A stretch of DNA of 64,000 nt from Ignavibacteriae bacterium HGW-Ignavibacteriae-1 (GCA_002839825.1 PGYU01000002.1:1-64000), one strand, 5' to 3'. Counted from the first letter of the stretch, positions 54,901 through 63,350 are shown. The notes: generated from the letters alone by a model not told the origin. Program-made: numbers and translations.

Positions 54901-55465
54901 TCAGAGCGAGCGACTTGATTTTTATGAAAATCAGCTGAATGATTTGCTCGAATCGGAAAAAATCCTCAGAGAGACGATTGAGGAAATAAATTCGACTGCC
55001 GAGCATAATTTCCGCGAAACTTTTGACAAAGTCAGAGCGAATTTCCAAATGCTTTTCAAAAAGTTATTCGGCGATGACGGCGACGCAGATATTGGACTTG
55101 AAAGCGAAGATTTGCTCGAATCGGACATTACAATCACTGCTAAGCCGCCCAACAAGCGTCCGCAATCAATAAAAATGCTTTCCGGTGGCGAGAAAACGCT
55201 CACCGCGATTGCACTTTTATTTGCGATTTATCTTGTCAAACCAAGCCCATTCTGCATACTCGACGAGGTTGATGCACCGCTTGATGATTTGAACGTTGAT
55301 AAATTTGTCAATCTAATCAAAGATTTCAGCACAGAAACTCAATTTTTAATTGTCACACATAACAAAAAAACAATGGAAGCCGCCGAAACACTCTATGGCA
55401 TTACCATGCAAGAAGACGGTATCTCGAAAGTGGTATCAGTCAAACTAAACACGAGTGCGGCGTAA
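51935..55465 (+). CDS. smc: Chromosome segregation protein SMC
   Basis: 1176 residues. The N-terminal ATPase half has Walker A 'GPNGCGKT' at 31-38 and 'IRWVLGEKKASTLR'. Two long coiled coils (about 165-490 and 670-1000) flank a hinge at about 510-660 ('GELVGCDEEIRTAVSAALGE', 'RAVTLDGTVFESAGVIRGGS'). The C-terminal half has the signature 'LSGGEKT' near 1079 and Walker B 'CILDEVDAPLDD'. ParB bound at parS loads SMC onto DNA, and this window carries two parS-like sites. ScpA/ScpB genes are not adjacent. Confidence 0.97.
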   Translation: MYLSDIEIVGFKSFAQKIKLKFNGGLSAIVGPNGCGKTNVVDAIRWVLGEKKASTLRSDIMENVIFNGTKDRKPLSMAEVTITFDNNKSILPTEYSEVAITRRLFRSGDSEYFINKTACRLKDISDLFMDTGIGPDSYSVIELKMIDAILSGNVDDRRSMFEEAAGIKKYKQRRKETYKKLENVQTDTERLNDIIQEVRKNVNSLSRQASKTKRYNQYLTRLKELDMCLLKDDMANFSSKKETLLAEHTNLEDERIKTEQAIADSELTLKELKEQLNHIDNKYSKTNNTVNELSQKIAEANRTSAVNNEKLNSYAETESRLNKEIEENKQAIANLSAESEQIKANIQAIEEKIKQLQIEKNSAEQNKQNIRNDHRTISGEVNAKQNEYNSQKTKSESITILIQRNNEKSKSLQIKLQSTEQELFKYETQLNELSSELENIQKIRPDLEIAITEAKSHLESQKIKKSEIENEINSLKQQINDRLNLISSRKSSIEFLNSLVDGREVTKFLSSGKDWKYEGEKVLLGELVGCDEEIRTAVSAALGEAAHFFIVDEKANAEAAIALLQKNNKGKTGFVCRDLIPNAPKGDSKIDSDDVIGLLSELVRVDDTIRNLLRHLLGNTVVVRTEQAAIELTANSQVDRAVTLDGTVFESAGVIRGGSFSQKEGLWVGKKERMKSLETEITSLNKELESFKSHTEKLASESKAIDLHSAEQNLESANRKLKENENQTQRLIMQKESLNRNIKMTQENSSRYLGEISEITEESNKAQIDLEEFNISLETLLKSLRQTRDEMSKISAKLDESDKVLKEFEYKIIQSEAELKSAHADKNRNNSNRVSAENKISERNKELAELNELRVKLSDSSLEISETLAISQNELESSNEKLHTLAHDRRVIAEQYDQYFSEFELRRKEFDRLKDKIHKIDIEMTEIGSHIQNLLEKAMEQYQIEITEINVEIPEDFEPASARAEALDLRAKLSELGNVNFMALEEFETQSERLDFYENQLNDLLESEKILRETIEEINSTAEHNFRETFDKVRANFQMLFKKLFGDDGDADIGLESEDLLESDITITAKPPNKRPQSIKMLSGGEKTLTAIALLFAIYLVKPSPFCILDEVDAPLDDLNVDKFVNLIKDFSTETQFLIVTHNKKTMEAAETLYGITMQEDGISKVVSVKLNTSAA

Positions 55466-55474
55466 GGAGAAAAT

Positions 55475-56680
55475 ATGTCGGGGTACGTTAGTAAAGATTT
55501 TGTTCACACAGGTTGCGGATTGGCTCTCGACCCGGATTTGGTTTGGGATACAATTCCGTATTCAGTGCAAAAGAATATCAAAAAAGCAAGCAAAGAGGGC
55601 GTCACAGCCCGTAAAGTTACCGGAAACGCTGATGATATAGAAATTTTGAAATCAATGTGGTATGACCCCGCAGACCCAAACATGCCAAATCAGCTGAACG
55701 AAAACGAATTCATGTTCATTGCCGAGCAAAATGGCGAGCCAATCGGAGCCGTGATATTACTTCCCGTCGGCAATCATCTTTTTTTGAATAATTTGGCTGG
55801 AAATCCCGCCGGAAAAGTGCTTCGAGTTCAAGATTTTTTACTTTGGCATTGCGTTAATCATTTTGCCGGCAGCAAGTTCAAATATATTGATGTTGGCGTT
55901 TCGTATCGCGAATCGCTTTATAATTTTTTCAAAAAATGGAAAAGCTTCGGCTATCCTGTTATTTTCAATGCTCCGAAAATCAAATTAAATATTTCGCTCA
56001 ATCCCTTTAATGCCAATAATTTAACTTCCAAAGTCTCCGAGGATGTCGTTGAAACACTTAAAGCTCTCAAAAGCTCTATTGGTTCTGATGCTATTACTTT
56101 CGTGCCCTCTGCGGAACAAGCGATTTATATACTGAACAAATTGAATTTGGAGCCCATTGAACGCACTTATGAATGGAAATCTCCAAACTCCGAACCTTAT
56201 TACATAGATTTGAGCAAAATTTTCGCTGTCCAATTTGGTGCATTAATTGTGAATCTTGAAATCGCCGATAAAGACATGTGGAACAATCACCATTGCCTCG
56301 ATGTTTTCAAGCGACAATTAGTTTTCTCGTCAATTGCCAACGAATTGCTCGAAATGGATGTGTTAATTGCATTACGTAAACGCAACAAAGGCATTTTTGA
56401 AGAACTATTCAATTTGGAAGAGATAAAAGCTGAGAAAAAAAATGAATTGATTCCATCTGCGTTTTATTTTAGACATGAACATAATTATCGTTTCAACAAA
56501 AAATTGACCGAATTTGGTATTGAACACATTTATACGGAGGAAACCGGCGAAATTGGTTTGCCGATACATCAGAATTTGAATCGAAACTCAATCGAATACA
56601 TTTACGCAATTTTTCGCGGAGTACTCAACCTTTGCAGCGAATGGATACACACAGATACATATAAAGATTTGAAAGATTAA
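55475..56680 (+). CDS. FemAB/GNAT-like protein with an aminotransferase-like C-terminal tail
   Basis: 401 residues, cytosolic. Residues about 20-200 resemble a GNAT/FemAB acyltransferase fold ('WDTIPYSVQKNIKKASKEGV', 'FIAEQNGEPIGAVILLPVGN', 'LLWHCVNHFAGSKFKYIDVG', 'YNFFKKWKSFGYPVIF'). The last 60 residues ('FGIEHIYTEETGEIGLPIHQ', 'NLNRNSIEYIYAIFRGVLN') read like the end of DegT/DnrJ-type PLP aminotransferases, but the middle lacks their Lys site. It may be a sugar- or amino-acyl-modifying protein. It lies 9 bp after smc and is co-directional with the next two genes. Confidence 0.55.
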   Translation: MSGYVSKDFVHTGCGLALDPDLVWDTIPYSVQKNIKKASKEGVTARKVTGNADDIEILKSMWYDPADPNMPNQLNENEFMFIAEQNGEPIGAVILLPVGNHLFLNNLAGNPAGKVLRVQDFLLWHCVNHFAGSKFKYIDVGVSYRESLYNFFKKWKSFGYPVIFNAPKIKLNISLNPFNANNLTSKVSEDVVETLKALKSSIGSDAITFVPSAEQAIYILNKLNLEPIERTYEWKSPNSEPYYIDLSKIFAVQFGALIVNLEIADKDMWNNHHCLDVFKRQLVFSSIANELLEMDVLIALRKRNKGIFEELFNLEEIKAEKKNELIPSAFYFRHEHNYRFNKKLTEFGIEHIYTEETGEIGLPIHQNLNRNSIEYIYAIFRGVLNLCSEWIHTDTYKDLKD

Positions 56681-56707
56681 GTCACTATAAATAAATTTGG
56701 AAATGCA

Positions 56708-57172
56708 ATGAACAAGATTCTTCAAAAGTATATTGATACGGCGATTAGAGCAGAAGAGCTCGCCGTAAATTTCTATTCAAAATTTTCGAGAAGATTTCAC
56801 AAAGATTCCCCTTTACAACTATTATTAGAAAGCGCCGCCAAACAAAAAGTATTAGACAGGATTTATTTCAATGCATTAGCAGTCAAAGCAAAACTCGGGA
56901 ATTACAATGTCAAAGAATCTAAGGTGGACTTCACGGTTGCTCTCGATTTGAACCACTTTTTCCAAGATATTGAAATCGTCGGCGACCATTCAGCTTTAAA
57001 GTCATTATTCACCCGTGCCAAGGGATTCCAAGATGCGCTCGTCGCCTATTATGAATCAATTGCCCATATTTTCCATAATGAAACGGAATTCATGCGAATT
57101 ATAGATTATAACAAAAGTTTGGGTGAAGAAATCCAAAATCTCATGATAAAAGAATCAGACTTGCCGGAGTGA
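56708..57172 (+). CDS. Helical, ferritin/rubrerythrin-like protein of unknown function
   Basis: 154 residues, all-helical by eye. The opening 'YIDTAIRAEELAVNFYSKFS' is reminiscent of rubrerythrin helix A (A-x-x-x-E-x-x-A-x-x-F-Y). The matching E-x-x-H ligands on the other helices are missing or unclear ('LLLESAAKQKVLDRIYFNAL' has no His). It could be a ferritin-like fold without iron. It is 27 bp after the FemAB-like gene and 1 bp before the membrane protein. Confidence 0.5.
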   Translation: MNKILQKYIDTAIRAEELAVNFYSKFSRRFHKDSPLQLLLESAAKQKVLDRIYFNALAVKAKLGNYNVKESKVDFTVALDLNHFFQDIEIVGDHSALKSLFTRAKGFQDALVAYYESIAHIFHNETEFMRIIDYNKSLGEEIQNLMIKESDLPE

Positions 57173-57173
57173 T

Positions 57174-58439
57174 ATGCTCAAAAAAGCTGATACTCATGCG
57201 ATTGTATCCTTGTTGATTTTGGCGTATTTGATAGTTGGATTTACTTTCCAAAAGCAAATAAGCCAAAATGAGGGCAAGGGTTTTGACGGTGTGTATTATT
57301 ATCAATTAGCGACTGATTTCGTTAATAATGAGACACCAACTGCGAAATCGCCTTTCGTTTACCGTATCGGTACTCCATATGTAGTTTCAGTCTTTTTTCC
57401 GAATGATTTGATGACTGGCTTCAAAGCAATCAATCTTGTTTTTGCAGTCTTTTCAATATTTTTGCTTCTAGTTTTCTTACGATTATATATAGATGACGAA
57501 AGAATTATAGTGCTTTTGGTCGCATTATACATTATATATTGGCAAGCGCCGCTAAGACTTTCGATTTACTATCCTGTGCATACCGACCCGGCTTCAATCA
57601 CATTCATGCTCGCATCATTGATTGCCGTGACAAATATAATCCGCGACAAATCCAAACGGGGAAATCTTATACTTCTGACACTATTAACAGGCGTTGGTGT
57701 ATTATTCCGTGAAATATGCTTAGTTCCCGCAATGGCTTTGGCATTTTCGAGTTTTGTATCATTGAAAGAGCAAAAATTCGCTTTAAATTTCCCACAAAAA
57801 AAGCAACTAACATATTTCATTCCCATGATTATTGGCTTGCTCGGTTATTTCATCATATTATTATTTGTAAATAAAAGTGACGATTCCACCTTTTTTGGGG
57901 CAACTTTGGGATGGCTTTACGAAAAATCGGCATCAAAGTATTTACATGCACTGATGATGGCATTCGGACCAATTTTGATTTTAGCTATCTACAATATTCG
58001 CAATGGGATACAGTTTTTGAAAAGCGAACCGCACTTGCTATTTTTTGTTGTAGCGATGTTGCTCGTCGGCTGGGTTGGCGGCTCGGATACAGAAAGATTG
58101 CTCTATTGGTCAATGCCTGTCGTTTATATTTTGATTGGCAAATTTTTGTCAGAACGAGGCAAGTTGCTGAATTGGCAAATCATTGCTTTAATTGCAATTA
58201 CGCAACTTATTTCGACTCGAGCATTTCTTTTCATTCCCGATTATCCGAATGATTTCAGCTCTGTAATTCCCTTTTTAACACCACTCACAAACGAATTTCC
58301 GCTATTTGACTTATGGTCATGGCATGGCAACCAAAAAATGAACATTTTCTCTTTTATACAATATACAGCCCTTTTTGGTGCTTTGTTTTGGATGCTCAAA
58401 CATGCTAATAGCAAGCAAAGCAATAATCTGAAAAAGTAA
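57174..58439 (+). CDS. Polytopic membrane protein, possible lipid-linked glycosyltransferase
   Basis: 421 residues with about ten to eleven transmembrane segments. The first periplasmic loop 'GFDGVYYYQLATDFVNNETP' and 'KSPFVYRIGTPYVVS' has the D-x-x-x-Y pattern and position common in GT39/GT-C-type membrane glycosyltransferases and in uncharacterised bacterial membrane proteins. The substrate is unknown. It starts 1 bp after the preceding stop, so it is translationally coupled, and it is the last gene of the mre-smc run. Confidence 0.6.
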   Translation: MLKKADTHAIVSLLILAYLIVGFTFQKQISQNEGKGFDGVYYYQLATDFVNNETPTAKSPFVYRIGTPYVVSVFFPNDLMTGFKAINLVFAVFSIFLLLVFLRLYIDDERIIVLLVALYIIYWQAPLRLSIYYPVHTDPASITFMLASLIAVTNIIRDKSKRGNLILLTLLTGVGVLFREICLVPAMALAFSSFVSLKEQKFALNFPQKKQLTYFIPMIIGLLGYFIILLFVNKSDDSTFFGATLGWLYEKSASKYLHALMMAFGPILILAIYNIRNGIQFLKSEPHLLFFVVAMLLVGWVGGSDTERLLYWSMPVVYILIGKFLSERGKLLNWQIIALIAITQLISTRAFLFIPDYPNDFSSVIPFLTPLTNEFPLFDLWSWHGNQKMNIFSFIQYTALFGALFWMLKHANSKQSNNLKK

Positions 58440-58550
58440 AACAATAGCTTTTACTTATATTTTTGTAGTTTAAACAAGATGCTATAAAATATATACTCCA
58501 AAAGATGTGATTTTTCTACTTTTATTCTTCCAATTAGCTAATATTACTGT

Positions 58551-58575
58551 ACTTTTGTGGAAATAGTGTGGATAA
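58551..58575. promoter_or_regulatory. Candidate -7 box and perfect DnaA box upstream of the S41 peptidase
   Basis: TACTTTTG at about 58551-58558 fits TAnnTTTG. TGTGGATAA at 58567-58575 is a perfect reverse DnaA box (TTATCCACA). A single box could mediate DnaA regulation of the downstream gene, or simply occur by chance. Confidence 0.4.
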
Positions 58576-58644
58576 TTTCACAAAAAGTTAAACGAAATTG
58601 CTTTAATTTCGTTTATAGCAATATATTTAGGGGCGATTACGGTT

Positions 58645-60246
58645 ATGTATTCAAAATCATTTATGGTGTCATTTATCGTGCTGATGTTAATCGGCACTGT
58701 AAGTCATTCTAATGATAAGGTTCAACAACAACTTCAGAAGCTGAATCAGGTAATCAAAACAGCCCAAGACAATCACCTAAATCAAAATGAAACAAGTATT
58801 CTGGTGGATGCTGCAATTCGCGGAATACTCAAAGAGTTAGACCCGCACTCATACTACTTCACTAAAGAGGAAATGAAAGACATCGAAGCCCGCCGTTCAG
58901 GGAACTTTTTCGGTGTAGGGATTACTTTTACCATAATAAATGATACAATCAATATACTCAACGTTATGAAACAAGGTCCTGCTTCATCTGCAGGTTTAGA
59001 CGTTGCCGATAAAATTCTGAAAATTGACGGAGAAAGTGCTATCGGCATTTCGATGAGTGAAGTTGACCATAAACTTCGCGGTGAACGCAATACCTATGTA
59101 ACATTGGACTTACTAAAAGCTAACGGCAAATTACAAAAAGAAGTCAACATCGTTCGGTCGAGAATTCCCGTTTATAGCATCAATTCATCATATTTGATTG
59201 ATGATACTGAAATTGGATATATAAAAATCAGTCGCTTCAATGCCACAACTCATATCGAATTGACAGATACATTAAGCATTCTATCCCAAATGGGAATGAA
59301 GGGCTTGATTATAGATTTGCGTGGAAATCCCGGTGGAATCGTAGAGCAGGTATATCTCGTTGCTGATGAATTTGTTGACGAAAACGAAAATATCCTCATA
59401 ACTAAGGGTCGTGACCCCGAATATAACGAAACTTATAAATCCACACCAAGTGGAGATTATAAAGAGCTACCTTTGATACTTTTGATTGACGGCGAAACAG
59501 CTTCTGCACCGGAAATTTTAGCAGGAGCATTCCAAGATTTGGACAGAAGCATTGTACTTGGTCAAACTTCATTCGGCAAAGGATTAGTCCAAAAGCCTTA
59601 TCGCTTGGCTGATGGTTCCGAATTTTGGCTCACAGTTGCCAAATATTATACACCTTCCGGTCGCAGTATCCAAAAGGATTATTCTAACAAGGAAACTTAC
59701 GGCACACTTAAAGACCGAATAGTACTCAAAGATGGTATGAATTTGGGGCATACAACTGAACTTACGCCCGAAAATGGTTTCAGCGAAACTACACCTATAT
59801 TTCGTACCAAATCCGGTCGCCCGGTATTAGCAAGTGGCGGTATTGTTCCTGATTACGTCATCAATGATGATTCAATAACGAATTTGACTAAATCTATGAC
59901 GACAGAGAATATTTTCAACAAATATTGTCTATCATATTACATCAAAAATCGCAAAAATATCGAAACACTTTATCGTGGAAATTTCCGCTATTATTTCGAA
60001 TCTTTCCAAGTTGACAGCGTGATGATATATGATTTCATAGATGTTAGCATTGCATCGGGAATAGTTTGGGATCAAGATGAATTTAACACAGACCAAAATT
60101 TTATTATTCTGAATATCAAGGCTGCTTTAGCAGGAATAATTTGGGACGAGAACAAGCGTAATGAAGTGATGCTGACAAATTCCAAACATATCAAAAAAGC
60201 TGTCGAGTTAATGCCGATGGCTGAACGAATCATCCACAAGAATTAG
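58645..60246 (+). CDS. S41-family C-terminal processing peptidase
   Basis: 533 residues with an N-terminal hydrophobic signal or anchor (MYSKSFMVSFIVLMLIGTVS). A PDZ domain at about 85-170 ('FFGVGITFTIINDTINILNV', 'GPASSAGLDVADKILKIDGE') precedes the protease core. It has the Ser-Lys dyad: Ser287 in 'GETASAPEI' and Lys312 in 'SFGKGLVQ', the 25-residue spacing seen in Prc/CtpA. 'GLIIDLRGNPGGIVEQ' is the family's oxyanion strand. The final 120 residues are an extra C-terminal domain. It cleaves C-termini of periplasmic proteins. Confidence 0.94.
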   Translation: MYSKSFMVSFIVLMLIGTVSHSNDKVQQQLQKLNQVIKTAQDNHLNQNETSILVDAAIRGILKELDPHSYYFTKEEMKDIEARRSGNFFGVGITFTIINDTINILNVMKQGPASSAGLDVADKILKIDGESAIGISMSEVDHKLRGERNTYVTLDLLKANGKLQKEVNIVRSRIPVYSINSSYLIDDTEIGYIKISRFNATTHIELTDTLSILSQMGMKGLIIDLRGNPGGIVEQVYLVADEFVDENENILITKGRDPEYNETYKSTPSGDYKELPLILLIDGETASAPEILAGAFQDLDRSIVLGQTSFGKGLVQKPYRLADGSEFWLTVAKYYTPSGRSIQKDYSNKETYGTLKDRIVLKDGMNLGHTTELTPENGFSETTPIFRTKSGRPVLASGGIVPDYVINDDSITNLTKSMTTENIFNKYCLSYYIKNRKNIETLYRGNFRYYFESFQVDSVMIYDFIDVSIASGIVWDQDEFNTDQNFIILNIKAALAGIIWDENKRNEVMLTNSKHIKKAVELMPMAERIIHKN

Positions 60247-60335
60247 CTCAATTCACACCTCCACAGTATAAATATCTCCTTTTAATTTGCTACTTTTGTA
60301 TTCAATTTATGTAACAATATGAAATATGGTGGATT

Positions 60336-61610
60336 ATGCTTGATTTGAAATTTATCAGGGACAACATTGATGCCGTTCGGCTCAACATTAAGAATAAGAA
60401 CGAATCTGCGGATGTGGACCAAATTCCTCAGCTCGATGAAAAAAGACGCGCGATTATACAAGAAGTCGAAAAATTGAAGAATTTGCGTAATGTTGTTTCG
60501 AAAGAGATTGCTCAATTTAAAAAAGACGGGCAAAATGCAGATGACAAAATTGCATCAATGAAAGATGTTTCCGATAACATAAAAAAATTAGACGATGAAC
60601 TGCGAATAATCGAAGAGCAAATCTACCAAGTTCAACTTTACATCCCAAATATGACAGGACCTGATGTTGTTGCGGGCAAATCTGCCGCTGACAACCAAAT
60701 TATCCGTTCATGGGGTGAAGAGTACAAAAAAGAGGTAGAACGCAATCACATAGACATAGCGACTGATTTAGCTATCATAGATTTCGAACGCGGTGCAAAG
60801 GTTTCAGGTTCGGGATTTGCTTTTTATCGTGGCAAAGGTGCAAAATTGGAACGGGCGCTAATCAACTTTATGCTTGATTATCACTTAGACAATCACGGCT
60901 ACACGGAATTGATGTCTCCATATCTTGTGAATGAAAAATCAATGTACGGCACAGGACAATTGCCAAAAATGGCGGAAGATATGTACCACGCACAGGAAGA
61001 CAATGTTTATTTGATTCCTACTGCAGAAGTACCACTCACAAATTACCATTACGATGAAATGCTGCCAAATGAAAAATTGCCAATTAAATACTGCGGATTT
61101 TCACCATGTTGGCGACGCGAAGCCGGAAGTTACGGCAAAGAAGTTCGTGGCTTTTTGAGAGTGCACCAATTTAACAAAGTTGAAATGGTAAATTTCTCAC
61201 GTCCCGATAAATCTTGGGAACAACTCGAAATCTTGCTATCAGAAGCTGAAGATATCGTCAAAGCTTTGAAATTACACTATCGCGTTCTCAGACTTTGCAG
61301 CGGAGACACAAGCTTTGCAGCGTCTATGACATACGACATCGAAGTATGGTCGCCCGGTGAAAAGAATTGGCTCGAAGTATCAAGTTGCTCAAACTTTACT
61401 GATTTTCAAGGACGCAGAGCAAATATTCGTTTTAGACCCGAACCCAATGCTAAACCCGAATTTATCCATACTTTGAATGGCAGTGGATTGGCTACCTCAC
61501 GGATTATGGTTGCTATGCTTGAGCAATACACCGATTCGGACAATTGCTTCCACGTACCGGAAGCACTACGTAAATATACGGGTTTTGAAACAATCAGTAA
61601 AAACACGTAG
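60336..61610 (+). CDS. serS: Seryl-tRNA synthetase
   Basis: 424 residues. The N-terminal coiled-coil tRNA-binding arm (about 30-105, 'EKLKNLRNVVSKEIAQFKKD') is followed by a class II core: 'FERGAKVSGSGFAFYRGKGA', 'YLIPTAEVPLTNYHYDEMLP', motif 2 'SPCWRREAGSYGKEVRGFLR', 'CSGDTSFAASMTYDIEVWSP', and motif 3 'LNGSGLATSRIMVAMLEQY'. All blocks are intact, so the parent gene is functional despite the partial duplication just downstream. TACTTTTG at about 60291 may be its -7 box. Confidence 0.97.
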   Translation: MLDLKFIRDNIDAVRLNIKNKNESADVDQIPQLDEKRRAIIQEVEKLKNLRNVVSKEIAQFKKDGQNADDKIASMKDVSDNIKKLDDELRIIEEQIYQVQLYIPNMTGPDVVAGKSAADNQIIRSWGEEYKKEVERNHIDIATDLAIIDFERGAKVSGSGFAFYRGKGAKLERALINFMLDYHLDNHGYTELMSPYLVNEKSMYGTGQLPKMAEDMYHAQEDNVYLIPTAEVPLTNYHYDEMLPNEKLPIKYCGFSPCWRREAGSYGKEVRGFLRVHQFNKVEMVNFSRPDKSWEQLEILLSEAEDIVKALKLHYRVLRLCSGDTSFAASMTYDIEVWSPGEKNWLEVSSCSNFTDFQGRRANIRFRPEPNAKPEFIHTLNGSGLATSRIMVAMLEQYTDSDNCFHVPEALRKYTGFETISKNT

Positions 61611-61789
61611 CGGTGATTTTCATACTATCATTACAACATAATATTTTTTTTTATTGCTATGCTTGAACAATACACCGATTGGGACATTTGCTTCCTCGTA
61701 CCGGAAGCACTACGCAAATATACGGGTTTTGAAACAATCAGCAAAAACACGTAGTTTGTTTTTCTTATTATCATTATCAACATAATATT
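61510..61789 (+). repeat. Tandem duplication of the serS 3' end
   Basis: About 139 bp (61510-61648), covering the last about 34 codons of serS, its TAG and some 3' spacer, is repeated at about 61652-61788 with a few differences. In the second copy GAGCAATACACCGATTC becomes GAACAATACACCGATTG and CACGTACCGGAAGCACTACG becomes CTCGTACCGGAAGCACTACG. The second copy is an unused stub. Both copies end near ACATAATATTTT. Confidence 0.9.
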
Positions 61790-61799
61790 TTATTTACCT

Positions 61800-62100
61800 T
61801 CTTGTTTTGATAATAATAAGAACGGTTGAAAAGTTGATAAATAGAATTTGGAAATTTATAAGTTCGTTTAAATTTGAATATTTACAAACGCGATTTAAGG
61901 AAGATTTGATGTTGACAATTTTGTGGAAAGTTTAGGATTATTAACACATTTGTTAGAAAGTAAAATTATCCACAGTGAAACTCGATTTTCCACATCGTAG
62001 ATTTGAAAAATTTGGGATAAAATAAAGCCGACTTTAGACAGTTTGTTAATTTATAGTATTGAGATGTTGAAAAATTTTGTAAAAATAAACTGATAAAAAG
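61800..62100. other. AT-rich region with DnaA boxes, candidate oriC
   Basis: About 300 bp of very AT-rich sequence contains a perfect DnaA box TTATCCACA at 61966-61974 and a one-mismatch TTTTCCACA at 61986-61994, same orientation and 20 bp apart. A weaker reverse site TGTGGAAAG lies at 61922-61930. AT-rich stretches that could unwind flank them. dnaA itself is not in the window. This is the strongest origin candidate here, but a GC-skew switch is needed to confirm. Confidence 0.45.
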
Positions 62101-62541
62101 ATGAAATTATCAATCGGTTCCGACCACGCAGGATATGATTTAAAAAAGGAAATTATATCATTTTTGCAATCAAAAGGTCACGAAGTAAGCGATTACGGAG
62201 TGAAATCTCCCGAGAGCGTTGATTATCCTGATTTTGCTATTGCAGTATCCGATTCGGTTGCAACAAAGAATTCTGAATTAGGGATTTTGATTTGCGGCAC
62301 AGGCACAGGAATGGCGATTACAGCCAATAAAGTAAGAGGAATCAGAGCTGCAAATTGTTTGACATCCGAAATGGCAGAACTCGCCAGACAGCATAATAAT
62401 GCGAATGTATTGTGTATGGGTGCGCGCTTGATAGATTCGGAAAACGCTAAGGCGATCACAGAGAAATTTCTCGCGACTAATTTTGAAGTCGGCAGACATG
62501 AGCTGAGAGTATTAAAGATTCATTCCCTTACTGGGCTGTAA
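62101..62541 (+). CDS. rpiB: Ribose 5-phosphate isomerase B
   Basis: 146 residues. It interconverts ribose 5-phosphate and ribulose 5-phosphate. 'IGSDHAGYDLKKEIISFLQS', 'VDYPDFAIAVSD' and the active-site Cys loop 'LICGTGTGMAITANKVRGIR' with 'LCMGARLI' are all present. The 3' end overlaps the convergent reductase gene by 14 bp. Interestingly prs, which uses ribose 5-phosphate, is at the other end of the window. Confidence 0.96.
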   Translation: MKLSIGSDHAGYDLKKEIISFLQSKGHEVSDYGVKSPESVDYPDFAIAVSDSVATKNSELGILICGTGTGMAITANKVRGIRAANCLTSEMAELARQHNNANVLCMGARLIDSENAKAITEKFLATNFEVGRHELRVLKIHSLTGL

Positions 62542-63115
62542 TTTCAAGGCTTAGTTTGTTGAGCATGTCGTCAATTCGTTCCGAGATATAATTATCGTCG
62601 GCGTTAGAATCAATCAATTCAACGCTCGAAAATTTCTTGTCGAACAAAATGCTGACAGATTCGAGATGCTCGGCAACTTTTTCGGCTAAATCTTTGAAAT
62701 TTGCATCATAAAGGACAATTCCGGCAATCTTGCCGTTAAGTTTGATATCAGGTGCAGAGCTGAAATCCATACCATTATCCAAGAAATAGATTGGCTGGAA
62801 CAAAGGCTCCATTCTATCCAAAAGATTTCGGAGATAAGTCAATGATTCAATATCTTCCACTTTGAGCGCAAAGAACCAAATATCACTTTCCTTGAAAAAG
62901 GGATACATTTTGTTCATATCGTCATCGCATCTGCATTTATCGTCATATTGGAAAGAATATTGGGCAGTACAACTGTAGCAGGGTTTGATATCCAAATCGC
63001 GAATAGTAAATTTGTTAATTTCAGCTGATGGTCCCAACTTTTCTATCATCAAATCGAAAGCCTTGTCTAAACGCACATCCCCGGCACTACTACAATTCAG
63101 AGCTAAAAAATTCAT
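62528..63115 (-). CDS. Flavodoxin-like NAD(P)H-dependent FMN reductase family protein
   Basis: 195 residues. The opening 'MNFLALNCSSAGDVRLDKAF' fits the FMN-binding P-loop region of NADPH-dependent FMN reductases, though the usual S-x-R/K-x-x-x-S/T is altered. 'DIKPCYSCTAQYSFQYDDKC' followed by 'RCDDDMNKMYPFFKESDIWF' is the Cys-rich insert (C-x-x-C ... C-x-C-x-D-D-M) of the iron-sulfur flavoprotein/multimeric flavodoxin subgroup. It probably carries flavin and may use the Cys as a redox or metal site. Substrate unknown. Confidence 0.8.
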   Translation of the reverse strand: MNFLALNCSSAGDVRLDKAFDLMIEKLGPSAEINKFTIRDLDIKPCYSCTAQYSFQYDDKCRCDDDMNKMYPFFKESDIWFFALKVEDIESLTYLRNLLDRMEPLFQPIYFLDNGMDFSSAPDIKLNGKIAGIVLYDANFKDLAEKVAEHLESVSILFDKKFSSVELIDSNADDNYISERIDDMLNKLSLEITAQ

Positions 63116-63212
63116 CTATCTGACCCAATGCGAAATTAACAAAATATAGATTATTAACTGCTATTCGGGGATTTTATTGCAAAGATGGGAGAGGATTTAT
63201 ACCCTTCATATT

Positions 63213-63350
63213 TTGTAGGGACAGAACAGCGTTCTGTCCAAAACATAGCCCATGAATTCATTCGTGGGAATGGAAATATACGTTATCAAGACCCCCAAAT
63301 AAATTCGTGGGCTATGTTGGTCAATGTTTTTTTGGACGAGCCAGTATATC
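63213..63350. repeat. Dispersed palindromic repeat patch
   Basis: GGACAGAAC-AGC-GTTCTGTCC forms a perfect hairpin at about 63219-63239, directly followed by AACATAGCCCATGAATTCATTCGTGGG. An inverted partner, AATAAATTCGTGGG-CTATGTT, lies at about 63298-63318. This is the same family as at 12.5 and 17.5-17.63 kb. The 307-bp gap holds no supported gene. Confidence 0.75.
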
